A stretch of DNA of 38,626 nt from Candidatus Saccharimonadota bacterium (GTDB taxonomy: Bacteria; Patescibacteriota; Saccharimonadia; Saccharimonadales; SZUA-47). A program made the position numbers and the translations under genes. The notes beneath the pieces are model-generated. The model worked only from the letters and a program-made list of their open reading frames with translations, made no database searches and was not told where the DNA came from. This document shows, in pieces, positions 31,381 to 38,529 of the stretch (positions are counted from its first letter, which is position 1; every line of letters begins with the position of its first letter). The stretch lies in contig JAGQNQ010000004.1 in assembly GCA_020428015.1 (NCBI GenBank), positions 1 through 38,626 of the forward strand, in the 5' to 3' direction.

Positions 31381-31467
31381 ATCTATTTTGTATCGTTATT
31401 TACAGATTAAAGTGTGACAGTGTTATTCAATATATGAGGAAAAAGAGAAGTAGGGGAGGATAACTAT

Positions 31468-31971
31468 ATGGTGACATACGAAGAAGTTATGAGGCAGCTT
31501 CGAGAGTTGGGTGTTCGCTTTCCGTTTTTTGGGAAGCCTGAAACGCGAGAACTAGCCAATATTTTGAACTCTGATGAGCGTATTTATCACTGTACCTTTG
31601 GTTTTTACCAAGGGGGGTCAGCCTTACTAGTAGCGACAAGTAGTAGATTGCTCCTCATAGACAAACGACCGTTTTTCCTAAATCTTGAAGATATTCGGTA
31701 CGAAATGATTAATGAAGTGGATTTCGCAGGAAGATTACTAGACGCAGCAGTGAGTCTACATACTGGCAGCAAAGAACTTAAATTCAGATCATTTTCTGAT
31801 GCTCATTTGAGGCGGTTGTGTAGTTTTATCCAGGATCAAATTACGCGAGCCCGGCAGCTGGAGCACATGGTAGAGCAGACCAGGCCTGCCGCAAGTGAAT
31901 GGCGTCCATATTCGCTTCTTTTACCAAAGCGTCGTGTAAGTAAGTTTGGCCAACCTGTTCAGGAACTTTGA
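31468..31971 (+). CDS. Bacterial PH-domain (YokE-like) protein
   Basis: 167 residues. A core of alternating strands, with GGSALLVATSSRLLLIDKRP in the middle and a C-terminal helix (DAHLRRLCSFIQDQITRA), fits the bacterial PH domains of the YokE/bPH type. These often bind membranes or peptides in stress proteins. GGAGG 8-9 nt before the ATG is a strong site. It is divergent from the Crp-like regulator and is a candidate target. The last 4 bp overlap the next start. Confidence 0.65.
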   Translation: MVTYEEVMRQLRELGVRFPFFGKPETRELANILNSDERIYHCTFGFYQGGSALLVATSSRLLLIDKRPFFLNLEDIRYEMINEVDFAGRLLDAAVSLHTGSKELKFRSFSDAHLRRLCSFIQDQITRARQLEHMVEQTRPAASEWRPYSLLLPKRRVSKFGQPVQEL

Positions 31972-32915
31972 AACAACATGGTACGCTTATAGGTATGGGG
32001 AGAAAAAGTCCATATCTGCAAGGTAGCTCGAAGGGTCAATGGGTGCTGGGATTACTACTATTGCTTGCTTTAATTGTCATAGGCTTCGTGCTGCGGTGGT
32101 ACTATCAGAATACGAAACAGGAGCCGGTCACCAACCAAGAGTCTTCGAGTCAGCTGATCTCCGAACCGACTAACTCAAGTATCTCCGAAGTAGAAGAGCC
32201 AGAAAAAGCACAGTTTGATAAACAAGCTTTGGAAAAGGTGGTCTTTGATTGGATAGATTCATTGCCTGCTTCAGCATCAAGTACAGCTAGCGTGTCAATT
32301 GTTGATACCGACAATACATTCATAACAGGTTTTAAGATAGATAGGCAGTATTTTACGGCCAGCTTGTATAAGCTATATGTAGCCTACGAAGGATACAAAG
32401 CAATCGATGCTGGTATATATGGCCCCGATGAACCATATCTGAGTGGTAAAACTCGCCTGCAATGTCTCGATGCCATGATCCGAAGCTCTGATAGTCCGTG
32501 TGGCGAAAAAATGTGGACGGAGCTGGGCAAAGAAAAATTAGACGCGGCTATCAAAACATACGGAATTAAGAACACGTCAATGGTTAACTTACGGACAACA
32601 TCTGAGGATGTTGCGACACTTCTGTCTCTCGTGGCGCGTGGTGAGGGCTTGAGCGAAGATTCTAAAAGCAAGTTTCTAGATTCAATGAAAGATCAAGATG
32701 CTCTCTATCGAAGAGGCTTGCCGAGCGGCTTTTCGGACACGGTTACTGTCTATAACAAAGTCGGCTGGAACGAAAATCTAGAGTATCACGATGCAAGTAT
32801 TTTAGAGCTGCCGGACCGCAAGCAACTTATTGTGACAGTACTAACAAGTGGGGTAGGAACAGCAAAGATACGGGACTTGGCAGCAGGACTTGAAGCGGTA
32901 CTTGTTGCTAATTAG
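31968..32915 (+). CDS. Class A beta-lactamase-fold protein, membrane-anchored
   Basis: 315 residues from the TTG at 31968 (AGGA 4 nt upstream, overlap with the preceding stop); an ATG at 31995 is the alternative. One membrane helix (about 27-45), a Ser/Glu-rich linker, then a serine hydrolase domain with SxxK in TASLYKLYV, SDS in IRSSDSPCG (the SDN site) and a KVG in place of KTG. There is no Glu166-type omega loop that I can place, so it may be a cell-wall serine hydrolase rather than a true beta-lactamase. It acts outside the membrane. Confidence 0.8.
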   Translation: MKQHGTLIGMGRKSPYLQGSSKGQWVLGLLLLLALIVIGFVLRWYYQNTKQEPVTNQESSSQLISEPTNSSISEVEEPEKAQFDKQALEKVVFDWIDSLPASASSTASVSIVDTDNTFITGFKIDRQYFTASLYKLYVAYEGYKAIDAGIYGPDEPYLSGKTRLQCLDAMIRSSDSPCGEKMWTELGKEKLDAAIKTYGIKNTSMVNLRTTSEDVATLLSLVARGEGLSEDSKSKFLDSMKDQDALYRRGLPSGFSDTVTVYNKVGWNENLEYHDASILELPDRKQLIVTVLTSGVGTAKIRDLAAGLEAVLVAN

Positions 32916-33286
32916 CGCTTCTTTTTTAGCTTCCCGAGATGGGTATGCTGAAATGACGTTTGTTCCTTGAGTCCAAAACCGAGGGTTCGGTCAACCGCAA
33001 TGTGAAACGTCCAGAGAAAGCCAATAACAGCGACAACTTCTATTTCTTGAAAAAGTCCATACGCGATGAAGAGTGTTGGCAGTGTAAGGTTGTGCGACAG
33101 GTTGTAGAAAAGCGCACCAGTTTTGTCATCTTTTAGATAGCCAACCATCCCGACATCAAATAGAAGAAATGTTATTGGAATAGTCCAGAGGCTTACTGAT
33201 GACAACTGAACAAGGACGACCATGAGTACTGCGAGTGAGAATGCTTCCCAGCGAAGATGTCGAATAAAATTCTCAAATTCCTTCAT
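32912..33286 (-). CDS. DUF4260 family membrane protein
   Basis: 124 residues with about four hydrophobic segments. The C-terminal pattern HIAVDRTLGFGLKEQTSFQH followed by THLG is the DUF4260 signature. Function unknown. AAGGAG lies about 10 nt before the ATG and overlaps the ychF stop region; 14 bp separate the two genes, so they share an operon. Its 3' end overlaps the beta-lactamase-like gene by 4 bp in convergent orientation. Confidence 0.85.
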   Translation of the reverse strand: MKEFENFIRHLRWEAFSLAVLMVVLVQLSSVSLWTIPITFLLFDVGMVGYLKDDKTGALFYNLSHNLTLPTLFIAYGLFQEIEVVAVIGFLWTFHIAVDRTLGFGLKEQTSFQHTHLGKLKKKR

Positions 33287-33300
33287 TTGTCTTCTTCTCC

Positions 33301-34383
33301 TTACACATTAAATTTGAATTCGACCACATCGTCGGGTCTCATGATGTACGTTTTACCTTCGGTTCGGACTTTGCCGGCAGCTTTAGCGGCTGCTTCTGAA
33401 CCGGCAGCGATGAGGTCGTCGTAATCAACGACTTGGGCAGCGATGAAGCCTCGTTCAAAATCACCATGAATGACACCCGCTGCTTGTGGGGCGGTATAAC
33501 CTTTGCGAATTGTCCAGGCGCGTACTTCTTTTTCACCAGCAGTTAAATAGCTCTGTAAGCCGAGTAAGTCGTAGGCAGCATGTACAACTAGGTTGAGGCC
33601 CGATTCTCTTTGGCCGTAGCTTTCGAGCATTTCGTTTCTATCAGATTCGTCTAACCCACGCAGTTCGTCTTCAAGCTTTGCACTGACGAAAACGGCTGGT
33701 GCAGGGGCAACGAGCTCGGCGAGTTCTGCACGTTTTGTTTCATTTGCGAGCTGATCGTCATCCAGGTTAAAAAGGTAGAGGATTGGCTTTGCAGTCATAA
33801 GTTGTAAGTCGGTCAAATGCTCTTGGTACCCTTCAAGCAATTCAGGCGTTTTCCAGAGAGGAATACCTTCGTTAAGTTGAATAAATATTTTATTCAGGAT
33901 ATCTGCTATTGGTTTAAGTTTGGGGTTTGCTCGAGCTTCTTTCTCGACCCTGGGGAGGCGTTTTTCAATGGTTTGAATATCGGCTAACACAAGCTCTGTC
34001 ACTATGACTTCAATGTCATGTGCTGGATCACGAGAACTATCACTACGGAGGACATCTGGGTTATCAAAAGCGCGGACAACTTGGCAGATGGCGTTGCAGC
34101 TTCTGATGTGTGACAGGAATTGGTTGCCCAAGCCCTCACCCTTGCTGGCACCTGCTACAAGCCCTGCGATGTCGACGAAAGTGACGGTAGCAGGAATGAC
34201 TTTTTGGCTATGGTACATATCAGCGAGCTTCTGGAGGCGCGGGTCGGGTACAGGAACAATACCTGTGTTTGGCTCTATGGTTGCAAAAGGGTAATTCGCG
34301 GCCAGAATGTTGCTGTCTGTTAGTGCGTTAAATAGAGTACTTTTACCCACATTTGGCAAGCCAACAATCCCAATTGCTAACAT
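33301..34383 (-). CDS. ychF: Redox/stress GTPase/ATPase YchF
   Basis: 360 residues. The P-loop is GLPNVGKST (about 8-16), switch region ANYPFATIEPN, DIAGLVAGASKGEGLGNQFL, and a C-terminal TGS domain with IHGDFERGFIAAQVVDYDDL. YchF/OLA1 hydrolyses ATP more than GTP and binds the ribosome. The coding region is intact, but its first 41 bp also encode the C-terminus of the serine recombinase in another frame. AAAGG about 9-10 nt before the ATG is kept. Its own promoter is not visible upstream, so it may be read from the recombinase operon. Confidence 0.97.
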   Translation of the reverse strand: MLAIGIVGLPNVGKSTLFNALTDSNILAANYPFATIEPNTGIVPVPDPRLQKLADMYHSQKVIPATVTFVDIAGLVAGASKGEGLGNQFLSHIRSCNAICQVVRAFDNPDVLRSDSSRDPAHDIEVIVTELVLADIQTIEKRLPRVEKEARANPKLKPIADILNKIFIQLNEGIPLWKTPELLEGYQEHLTDLQLMTAKPILYLFNLDDDQLANETKRAELAELVAPAPAVFVSAKLEDELRGLDESDRNEMLESYGQRESGLNLVVHAAYDLLGLQSYLTAGEKEVRAWTIRKGYTAPQAAGVIHGDFERGFIAAQVVDYDDLIAAGSEAAAKAAGKVRTEGKTYIMRPDDVVEFKFNV

Positions 34384-36001
34384 TTAAACCAACCTTTCTC
34401 TCATTTAACAGATGAGTTGCGAAAATTGAATTTTCATTATTATTTATAGTTTCAATTTCGGGTGTCGCTAACAATGGAATACGTCCCCACACTCTGACTT
34501 CTTGTTTTGTAGCTACGATTTTCGTTACGACTTTCCTAATTATGGCTTTCTTCTCTGTAAAGCTCAAGTTTTCTACTCGGTTTATGGTTCCGTCAAGGTA
34601 CTGCTCAAGAGTTACGGGTTTCTGATTGACCATTTCATCTTCTAAAGCAGAGACTTCAGCCACTAGTGCTTCACGCTTATCGTTAAGTTCGTACATTACA
34701 TCTTTGTAACGTCGTTCTGACATCACGCCTTGACCGTAGGCTTTATCGTAACGGTGTTGTTCGTCATCTAGCTTCTTTAGCTTCGTAGTAAGCATTTTAA
34801 GCTGGTTTTGAAGCGGGGAAGTAGCTTGTCTGCGTTTTGCCTTCTCAACCACCAAATTAGGGTTCAGAAGCAGTTCTTTGATATTACGCCATACCAGTGC
34901 GTCAAATACGGGAACGTTGATGCCAGCCTCATGGCACTCACGAGCCAACGGGTATTTGCTCAATCGGTCTGTACAGCGATAGTACGAGCTACCATTGCTC
35001 ACTGGATCACCAGTTCGGGCTTTACCGCAAGCACATTCAACTAAGCCAGCTACAAGGTATTTATTTACGCTATTATTGCGTGTATTTACACGCTTGTTCT
35101 TCTCAAGCTGTACTTGGACTTTATGGAAAAGGTCTGGGCTAACGATAGCTGGGACTTCAACATGAAACCATTCTTCCTTTGGTCGGCGTTTACGACTACC
35201 CTTAGTGATTTTGCGGTACTTTTGTTCTGGGTTACGAGGGTTCTTGGTAGGGACGCTCTCGCTTTTATTGTAGTAATGGTCGCCCATGTAGGTAGTATTA
35301 CGCACCATTCTGTCTAATGTACCACCACTCCATTGGTCTCGTTTGCCTTTAGGTGGTGGAACTCCCATTTTGAACAGCTTGCGTTTGACTTCATGCTTAG
35401 AAACACCTGCGGCGATCCATTCAAATACTTGCTTTACGACTTTTGCTTGTTGTTTGTTAATCTCAAAGTAGCCGTCTCGTGCGTCAGGACCCGACTTAAT
35501 GCGAGGGAAGTAGTCGTAACCATATTTAGGTTGGTAGCCGAGCAGTTTCTTATTCTCACGCACCTTACGAACCTTACCAATACGCATGCGTTCGGTTATC
35601 TTCACACGCTCATACTCATGGAAGATGCCCATTACGCTGCCCATAAGTATTTCCTCGGTAGTTTGCCCGTTAATGTCATGAAGGCTTATACACTCAATTC
35701 CACACTCACGCAGTTCATCTAAGATGATTTCCTGATGTACGAACTTACGGGACAATCTGCCCCTATCGTACACGTACAAGACTTCAAATTTAGCTTCACG
35801 AGCGTCTGCCCGCATACGGTCTAAGTCGGGTCGTTCAATAATCGCACCACTCCAACCCTCGTCCTTGTATTCACAGTCAGCCAGCAGTATATTGCCATCT
35901 TTCTGTACTCTTTCAAGTATTTCCATTTTCTGGTTTTCAATTGTTTGTTCTTCTTCCTGATGTGCCGTACTGACACGCATGTAAATTGCTGCTTTTTTCA
36001 T
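34343..36001 (-). CDS. Large serine recombinase (integrase)
   Basis: 552 residues. The catalytic domain begins AIYMRVSTAHQEEEQTIENQ with Ser11, and RGRLSRK gives the conserved arginines; then the recombinase domain (LGYQPKYGYDYFPRI, SKHEVKRKLFKMGVPPP, SGGTLDRMVRNTTYMGDHYY), a zinc ribbon (CACGKARTG, then two Cys) and a coiled-coil segment. It moves phages, ICEs or plasmids at att sites. The last ~13 codons lie inside ychF, so the C-terminal residues are supplied by host DNA. AAGGAG 6 nt before the ATG lies inside the preceding HTH gene, and the two overlap by ATGA. Confidence 0.95.
   Translation of the reverse strand: MKKAAIYMRVSTAHQEEEQTIENQKMEILERVQKDGNILLADCEYKDEGWSGAIIERPDLDRMRADAREAKFEVLYVYDRGRLSRKFVHQEIILDELRECGIECISLHDINGQTTEEILMGSVMGIFHEYERVKITERMRIGKVRKVRENKKLLGYQPKYGYDYFPRIKSGPDARDGYFEINKQQAKVVKQVFEWIAAGVSKHEVKRKLFKMGVPPPKGKRDQWSGGTLDRMVRNTTYMGDHYYNKSESVPTKNPRNPEQKYRKITKGSRKRRPKEEWFHVEVPAIVSPDLFHKVQVQLEKNKRVNTRNNSVNKYLVAGLVECACGKARTGDPVSNGSSYYRCTDRLSKYPLARECHEAGINVPVFDALVWRNIKELLLNPNLVVEKAKRRQATSPLQNQLKMLTTKLKKLDDEQHRYDKAYGQGVMSERRYKDVMYELNDKREALVAEVSALEDEMVNQKPVTLEQYLDGTINRVENLSFTEKKAIIRKVVTKIVATKQEVRVWGRIPLLATPEIETINNNENSIFATHLLNERKVGLNVSNWDCWLAKCG
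34384..34435. other. Probable attachment-site end of the element
   Basis: This is the segment between the ychF ATG and the dyad GAAAAT / ATTTTC at 34421-34435. Large serine recombinases cross over at a 2-bp core in a site of about 40-50 bp; the core probably lies within or next to this stretch or in the first ychF codons. Without the other end it cannot be placed exactly. Confidence 0.35.
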
Positions 36002-36183
36002 TGCTTTCTCCTTGTGGAGTAGGTAGCTATAAATTTCTGCAAGGCGGTTTCACTAATACGATAACCTCTGCCAAGTTTTACGGCTTCCAGTTTTCCGCTT
36101 TTAATGTAAGTGAGTACGCTCTGCCAGTGGATTTGCAGTATGTCTGCGACTTCTTGTACTGTATGAAATTTATAGCTAACCAT
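35998..36183 (-). CDS. Excisionase-type HTH protein (HTH_17/MerR-like)
   Basis: 61 residues. HTVQEVADILQIHWQSVLTY, then IKSGKLEAVKLGRGYRISETALQKFI, is the excisionase-family winged helix. Such proteins act as recombination directionality factors or repressors. It overlaps the recombinase start by ATGA, so the two are made together. GGAG 5 nt before the ATG supports the start. Confidence 0.88.
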   Translation of the reverse strand: MVSYKFHTVQEVADILQIHWQSVLTYIKSGKLEAVKLGRGYRISETALQKFIATYSTRRKQ

Positions 36184-36192
36184 ATTATCTCC

Positions 36193-36221
36193 ATTATTAG
36201 TTAATTGTAAGTAATTGTCAA
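36193..36221 (-). promoter_or_regulatory. Promoter of the HTH-recombinase pair
   Basis: Minus strand: TTGACA (complement of 36216-36221), 17-bp spacer, AATAAT (complement of 36193-36198). The start of transcription would fall within a few bases of the HTH ATG, making the message nearly leaderless; the GGAG would then serve read-through transcripts. Confidence 0.55.
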
Positions 36222-36231
36222 TGCTTATCCG

Positions 36232-36372
36232 TTAAATTGCTTCATTTATCTCCTTTTCTACTTGTTCAAATATCTCGTTAAACACTTCGTCTAAGATGTT
36301 GAATTCGTCCTCTACGACTACATACTCAAACGTCGGTTCTTCTGGCGGCCTAGTTTCTTCCTTTCTTTTCAT
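36232..36372 (-). CDS. 46-residue acidic ORF in the element
   Basis: ATG (complement of 36370-36372) to TAA (36232-36234). It starts MKRKEETRPPEEPTFEYVVV and continues with a strongly acidic amphipathic helix ending VEKEINEAI. It lies between the iteron array and the HTH gene, on the same strand as both neighbours. There is no strong Shine-Dalgarno. It has coding-like composition with charged heptads and could be a small antirepressor or DNA mimic (inference). Near its end, AAAGGAG precedes a six-codon overlapping frame. Confidence 0.45.
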   Translation of the reverse strand: MKRKEETRPPEEPTFEYVVVEDEFNILDEVFNEIFEQVEKEINEAI

Positions 36373-36390
36373 GGCGTATCTTCTAAGTCT

Positions 36391-36519
36391 TAGCTATCTC
36401 TTAAACAGCAATCCTACAGGTTAATTAGTTATCTATTAGGACTAGCTATCTCATAGTGTTGGCAATCCTATAAGTTAGTTATCTATATAGAATTAGTTAC
36501 CTAATAGATTTAGTAATCA
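36391..36519. repeat. Array of eight ~17-bp iteron-like direct repeats
   Basis: Repeat cores begin at 36391, 36406, 36426, 36443, 36460, 36476, 36494 and 36511, spaced 15-20 bp (mostly 16-18). Consensus is about TAGYTATCTAATAGG; two copies (36406, 36460) are the variant GCAATCCTA. The array is very A/T-rich and fills the gap between the 46-codon ORF and the 36542 gene. Iterons of this length bind plasmid or phage replication initiators; an array of regulator sites is the alternative. Confidence 0.75.
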
Positions 36520-36541
36520 AATAGGTATTTTTATGTGAGAT

Positions 36542-36904
36542 TTAGTTAGACTTGCCCTCCATTTCATCAATGGCTTTACCTAGCTCCGCTTCAATATCCA
36601 TGTGTTCAACATCTTCAAAGACCTCTGAAGCATCGTCGTAATCATCTACTGCTTTCAGGGCTAATTCCTTAAAGTACAACCAGAGTTCGCATGATTTTGC
36701 GTAATCGTAGTTGCTCTTCCACTCATCGTTGGCGTTGAGAATTGCTGGCTTGTAGACTAAGAGCTGCCCCTCTACCTTCTTGGACGGCACTACACGGATA
36801 CCGCTCACATAAAAGCCAATATCTTCGAAGTGCAGTTTGACGAAGTACGTACCTGTACCGCTTTTAGTAACCTCTGTCTTGCAATTACTGAAATCTATAC
36901 GCAT
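36542..36904 (-). CDS. SpoVG-like protein of the element (tentative)
   Basis: 120 residues. The middle, VKLHFEDIGFYVSGIRVVPS through LLVYKPAIL and a helical ELWLYFKELALKAVDDY, resembles the SpoVG fold (girV..S....~V..P...then helix), a small DNA/RNA-binding family common on phages and plasmids. The C-terminus is acidic. A GGGGG stretch lies 6 nt before the ATG, and the start overlaps the upstream gene by 10 bp. By-eye match only. Confidence 0.55.
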   Translation of the reverse strand: MRIDFSNCKTEVTKSGTGTYFVKLHFEDIGFYVSGIRVVPSKKVEGQLLVYKPAILNANDEWKSNYDYAKSCELWLYFKELALKAVDDYDDASEVFEDVEHMDIEAELGKAIDEMEGKSN

Positions 36905-37272
36905 GATGAACCCCCGTTGATGTCATGCCACAGCTTGTGTAGCAGGTCGTACCACTCATCTGTATTGCGGTAGCGATTGCAGAACACATGGTCAAGCTGT
37001 GCTTCCATGAGTTCCATGTTTAAGCACTTACGGCGATACTGATTGACGTAGAATTTCTGACGTAACCAGCTTGGCTTTTGCTTGCCAGCTTGCTCAAAAA
37101 GCCACTTGGCTGTACTAAGCTGCTGACGTGTGATTGTTATTTCGATTTTAGATGAAACTCTCATCTGAGAAGTTGGATCGTGTATCGGTGTTTGGTGGTC
37201 AGAAGCACTATTTATGTGTTCTGAGCCATTTTGTTTATTTTGGTCGTGACTTTCTTTCTTAAAGTTTTTCAT
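36895..37272 (-). CDS. Uncharacterised element protein
   Basis: 125 residues. The first ~40 are polar and disordered (Asn, Gln, His, Ser). The rest is basic and aromatic: ITITRQQLSTAKWLFEQAGK, WLRQKFYVNQYRRKCLNMEL, EWYDLLHKLWHDING. Probably helical and nucleic-acid-facing, but no family recognised. GAGGG 9 nt before the ATG is a good site, with a 10-bp-arm dyad just upstream. Confidence 0.6.
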   Translation of the reverse strand: MKNFKKESHDQNKQNGSEHINSASDHQTPIHDPTSQMRVSSKIEITITRQQLSTAKWLFEQAGKQKPSWLRQKFYVNQYRRKCLNMELMEAQLDHVFCNRYRNTDEWYDLLHKLWHDINGGSSCV

Positions 37273-37286
37273 TGTAATTTACCCTC

Positions 37287-37317
37287 TTAAAGTTGCTTGA
37301 AATTTGGGCAACTTTAA
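37287..37317. promoter_or_regulatory. Operator-like dyad upstream of the 37272 gene
   Basis: Perfect 10-bp arms TTAAAGTTGC (37287-37296) and GCAACTTTAA (37308-37317) with an 11-nt spacer. It sits 15 bp upstream of the ATG. Further GTTGC / GCAAC half-sites occur near 37355 and 37411. Probably a repressor site. Confidence 0.6.
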
Positions 37318-37362
37318 CCAGCTCAAGTAAGGTGTACACGGTTTGATTGGTTTTAGTTGCTT

Positions 37363-37387
37363 TAGCTTGTTGTTAACAACATAGCTA
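37363..37387. promoter_or_regulatory. 25-bp near-perfect palindrome
   Basis: A perfect 14-bp palindrome, TGTTGTTAACAACA (37368-37381), is flanked by TAGCT (37363-37367) and AGCTA (37383-37387), with one extra base on the right. It lies in the 194-bp gap between two minus-strand genes. It could be an operator or an origin-type feature. Confidence 0.6.
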
Positions 37388-37442
37388 GTATTTCAAGCAT
37401 TAGGGCAACGGTCGTTGAATCGGTTTTATGTTGTATAAAAGT

Positions 37443-37479
37443 GGTTCAATTGAAGTTCAATTCGGTTCACTCTGGTTCA
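37443..37479. repeat. Four helically phased GGTTCA repeats
   Basis: GGTTCA at 37443, AGTTCA at 37454, GGTTCA at 37464 and 37474: spacing 11, 10 and 10 bp, one helix turn each. They straddle the stop codon of the 37467 gene. The phasing suggests cooperative protein binding on one face, but the copies are short. Confidence 0.5.
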
Positions 37480-38420
37480 TCTGGTGCAAGAAAGCCCCAC
37501 TCAATGAGTAGCTCATCAGGCCAAAGAGTTGTTTTAGCCCCCGCCCGTGCAAGTTCTGCTTCGAATTCATAAATATCTATTCTCTCGGCTATTGCCTCAT
37601 CACGGGTTATCTTTGGACGAAAGACAATACTCTTATCCTCCCTAATCGTTGGGAAGAATAATGCTCTCAGCGTCGGCGTAAAGCCCGCACTACTTAATAC
37701 GGTACTGATGTTACGTGCCGTCTTGTCAATACTAGGCTTAAATAGTTTGTTTGGGTTGCTAGTGGATTGTTCCATTAGTTGGTCTAACACCGAATCAACA
37801 TGTGCCTTTTTGAGTTTTAGAGCGTCGTTCACCAAGATTGAGCCGTCTAATTTATATGTTAGGGTATATTCAGGTATGTACCACATTCGTGGTTGTCGAG
37901 TTTCTTCTTCGTTACTTTCTTCATCGTGCCTTTTCTGGGCTTCATCAACCACTATTTTGTTGTATTTATCCAGTATGGTTTGAGTTTGTTCAATCAGTTT
38001 CTTTTGTTCTGGCGAGAAGTCGGGGTTATGCTTATCGGCAATAATACACAGTCTATCTATCTCGGCTATATGGTAATCAATGTACTTGCTAGGATTTTTG
38101 ATGTACTTAACGGGGCTTTCCTTGCTCTCGTATAATCTTTCTAGGAATTTCTGGACATCGTATGCCGCATGAATATAATCAATCTGCTTCCATATTGGTT
38201 CGTATTTAATGTTAGCTAACTCAGTGTTTCGCTTATACAATTCTTGTAGCTCGTTCACTAGTAATACATACACACGGTTAATTTCCTTTAGGTCGAAGTC
38301 TGGACTGTGAACAACAATTTGGTACAGGCTAAAAATGTTTATTACTTTGCTTGCGTATTCATTCAATGATTTTGCTACTGCATAATCGTTGGCTTTTGAT
38401 GGTTGTTTTGGAGCACCCAT
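37467..38420 (-). CDS. Uncharacterised 317-residue element protein
   Basis: The N-terminal ~180 residues are helical and charged (coiled-coil-like, ending in KRHDEESNEEE). The C-terminal part has a compact pattern, YTLTYKLDGSILVNDALKLK, then a STNPNKLFKPS-type loop and RNISTVLSSAGFTPTLRALF, that looks like a winged-helix or other small DNA-facing domain. No named family recognised. TATAAT lies 11 nt before the ATG on the minus strand. It is divergent from the partial gene at 38530. Confidence 0.65.
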   Translation of the reverse strand: MGAPKQPSKANDYAVAKSLNEYASKVINIFSLYQIVVHSPDFDLKEINRVYVLLVNELQELYKRNTELANIKYEPIWKQIDYIHAAYDVQKFLERLYESKESPVKYIKNPSKYIDYHIAEIDRLCIIADKHNPDFSPEQKKLIEQTQTILDKYNKIVVDEAQKRHDEESNEEETRQPRMWYIPEYTLTYKLDGSILVNDALKLKKAHVDSVLDQLMEQSTSNPNKLFKPSIDKTARNISTVLSSAGFTPTLRALFFPTIREDKSIVFRPKITRDEAIAERIDIYEFEAELARAGAKTTLWPDELLIEWGFLAPDEPE

Positions 38421-38431
38421 AATTAGATAAC

Positions 38432-38437
38432 ATTATA
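38432..38437 (-). promoter_or_regulatory. -10 of the 37467-38420 gene
   Basis: The complement of 38432-38437 is a perfect TATAAT, 11 nt before the ATG. The leader would be about 4-5 nt. There is no clear -35. Confidence 0.5.
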
Positions 38438-38482
38438 GGTGATTTTGTAGCTGTTAAGCCAGACGCTTATACCTGTACCTTA

Positions 38483-38514
38483 TCTGTCATAATTAGAGTA
38501 GTAGTTTTGACAGA
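38483..38514. promoter_or_regulatory. Dyad in the divergent region of the element
   Basis: Perfect 7-bp arms TCTGTCA (38483-38489) and TGACAGA (38508-38514), 18-nt spacer, between the divergent genes at 38420 and 38530. CATAAT at 38488-38493 may be a -10 for the rightward gene, so the dyad would cover its promoter. Confidence 0.5.
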
Positions 38515-38529
38515 CAAAAAGGAGTTATT

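Noticed and set aside
31968-32915. Antibiotic-resistance beta-lactamase
   Set aside because: SxxK and SDS are present, but KVG replaces KTG and the catalytic omega-loop Glu cannot be placed; a wall-associated serine hydrolase is as likely.
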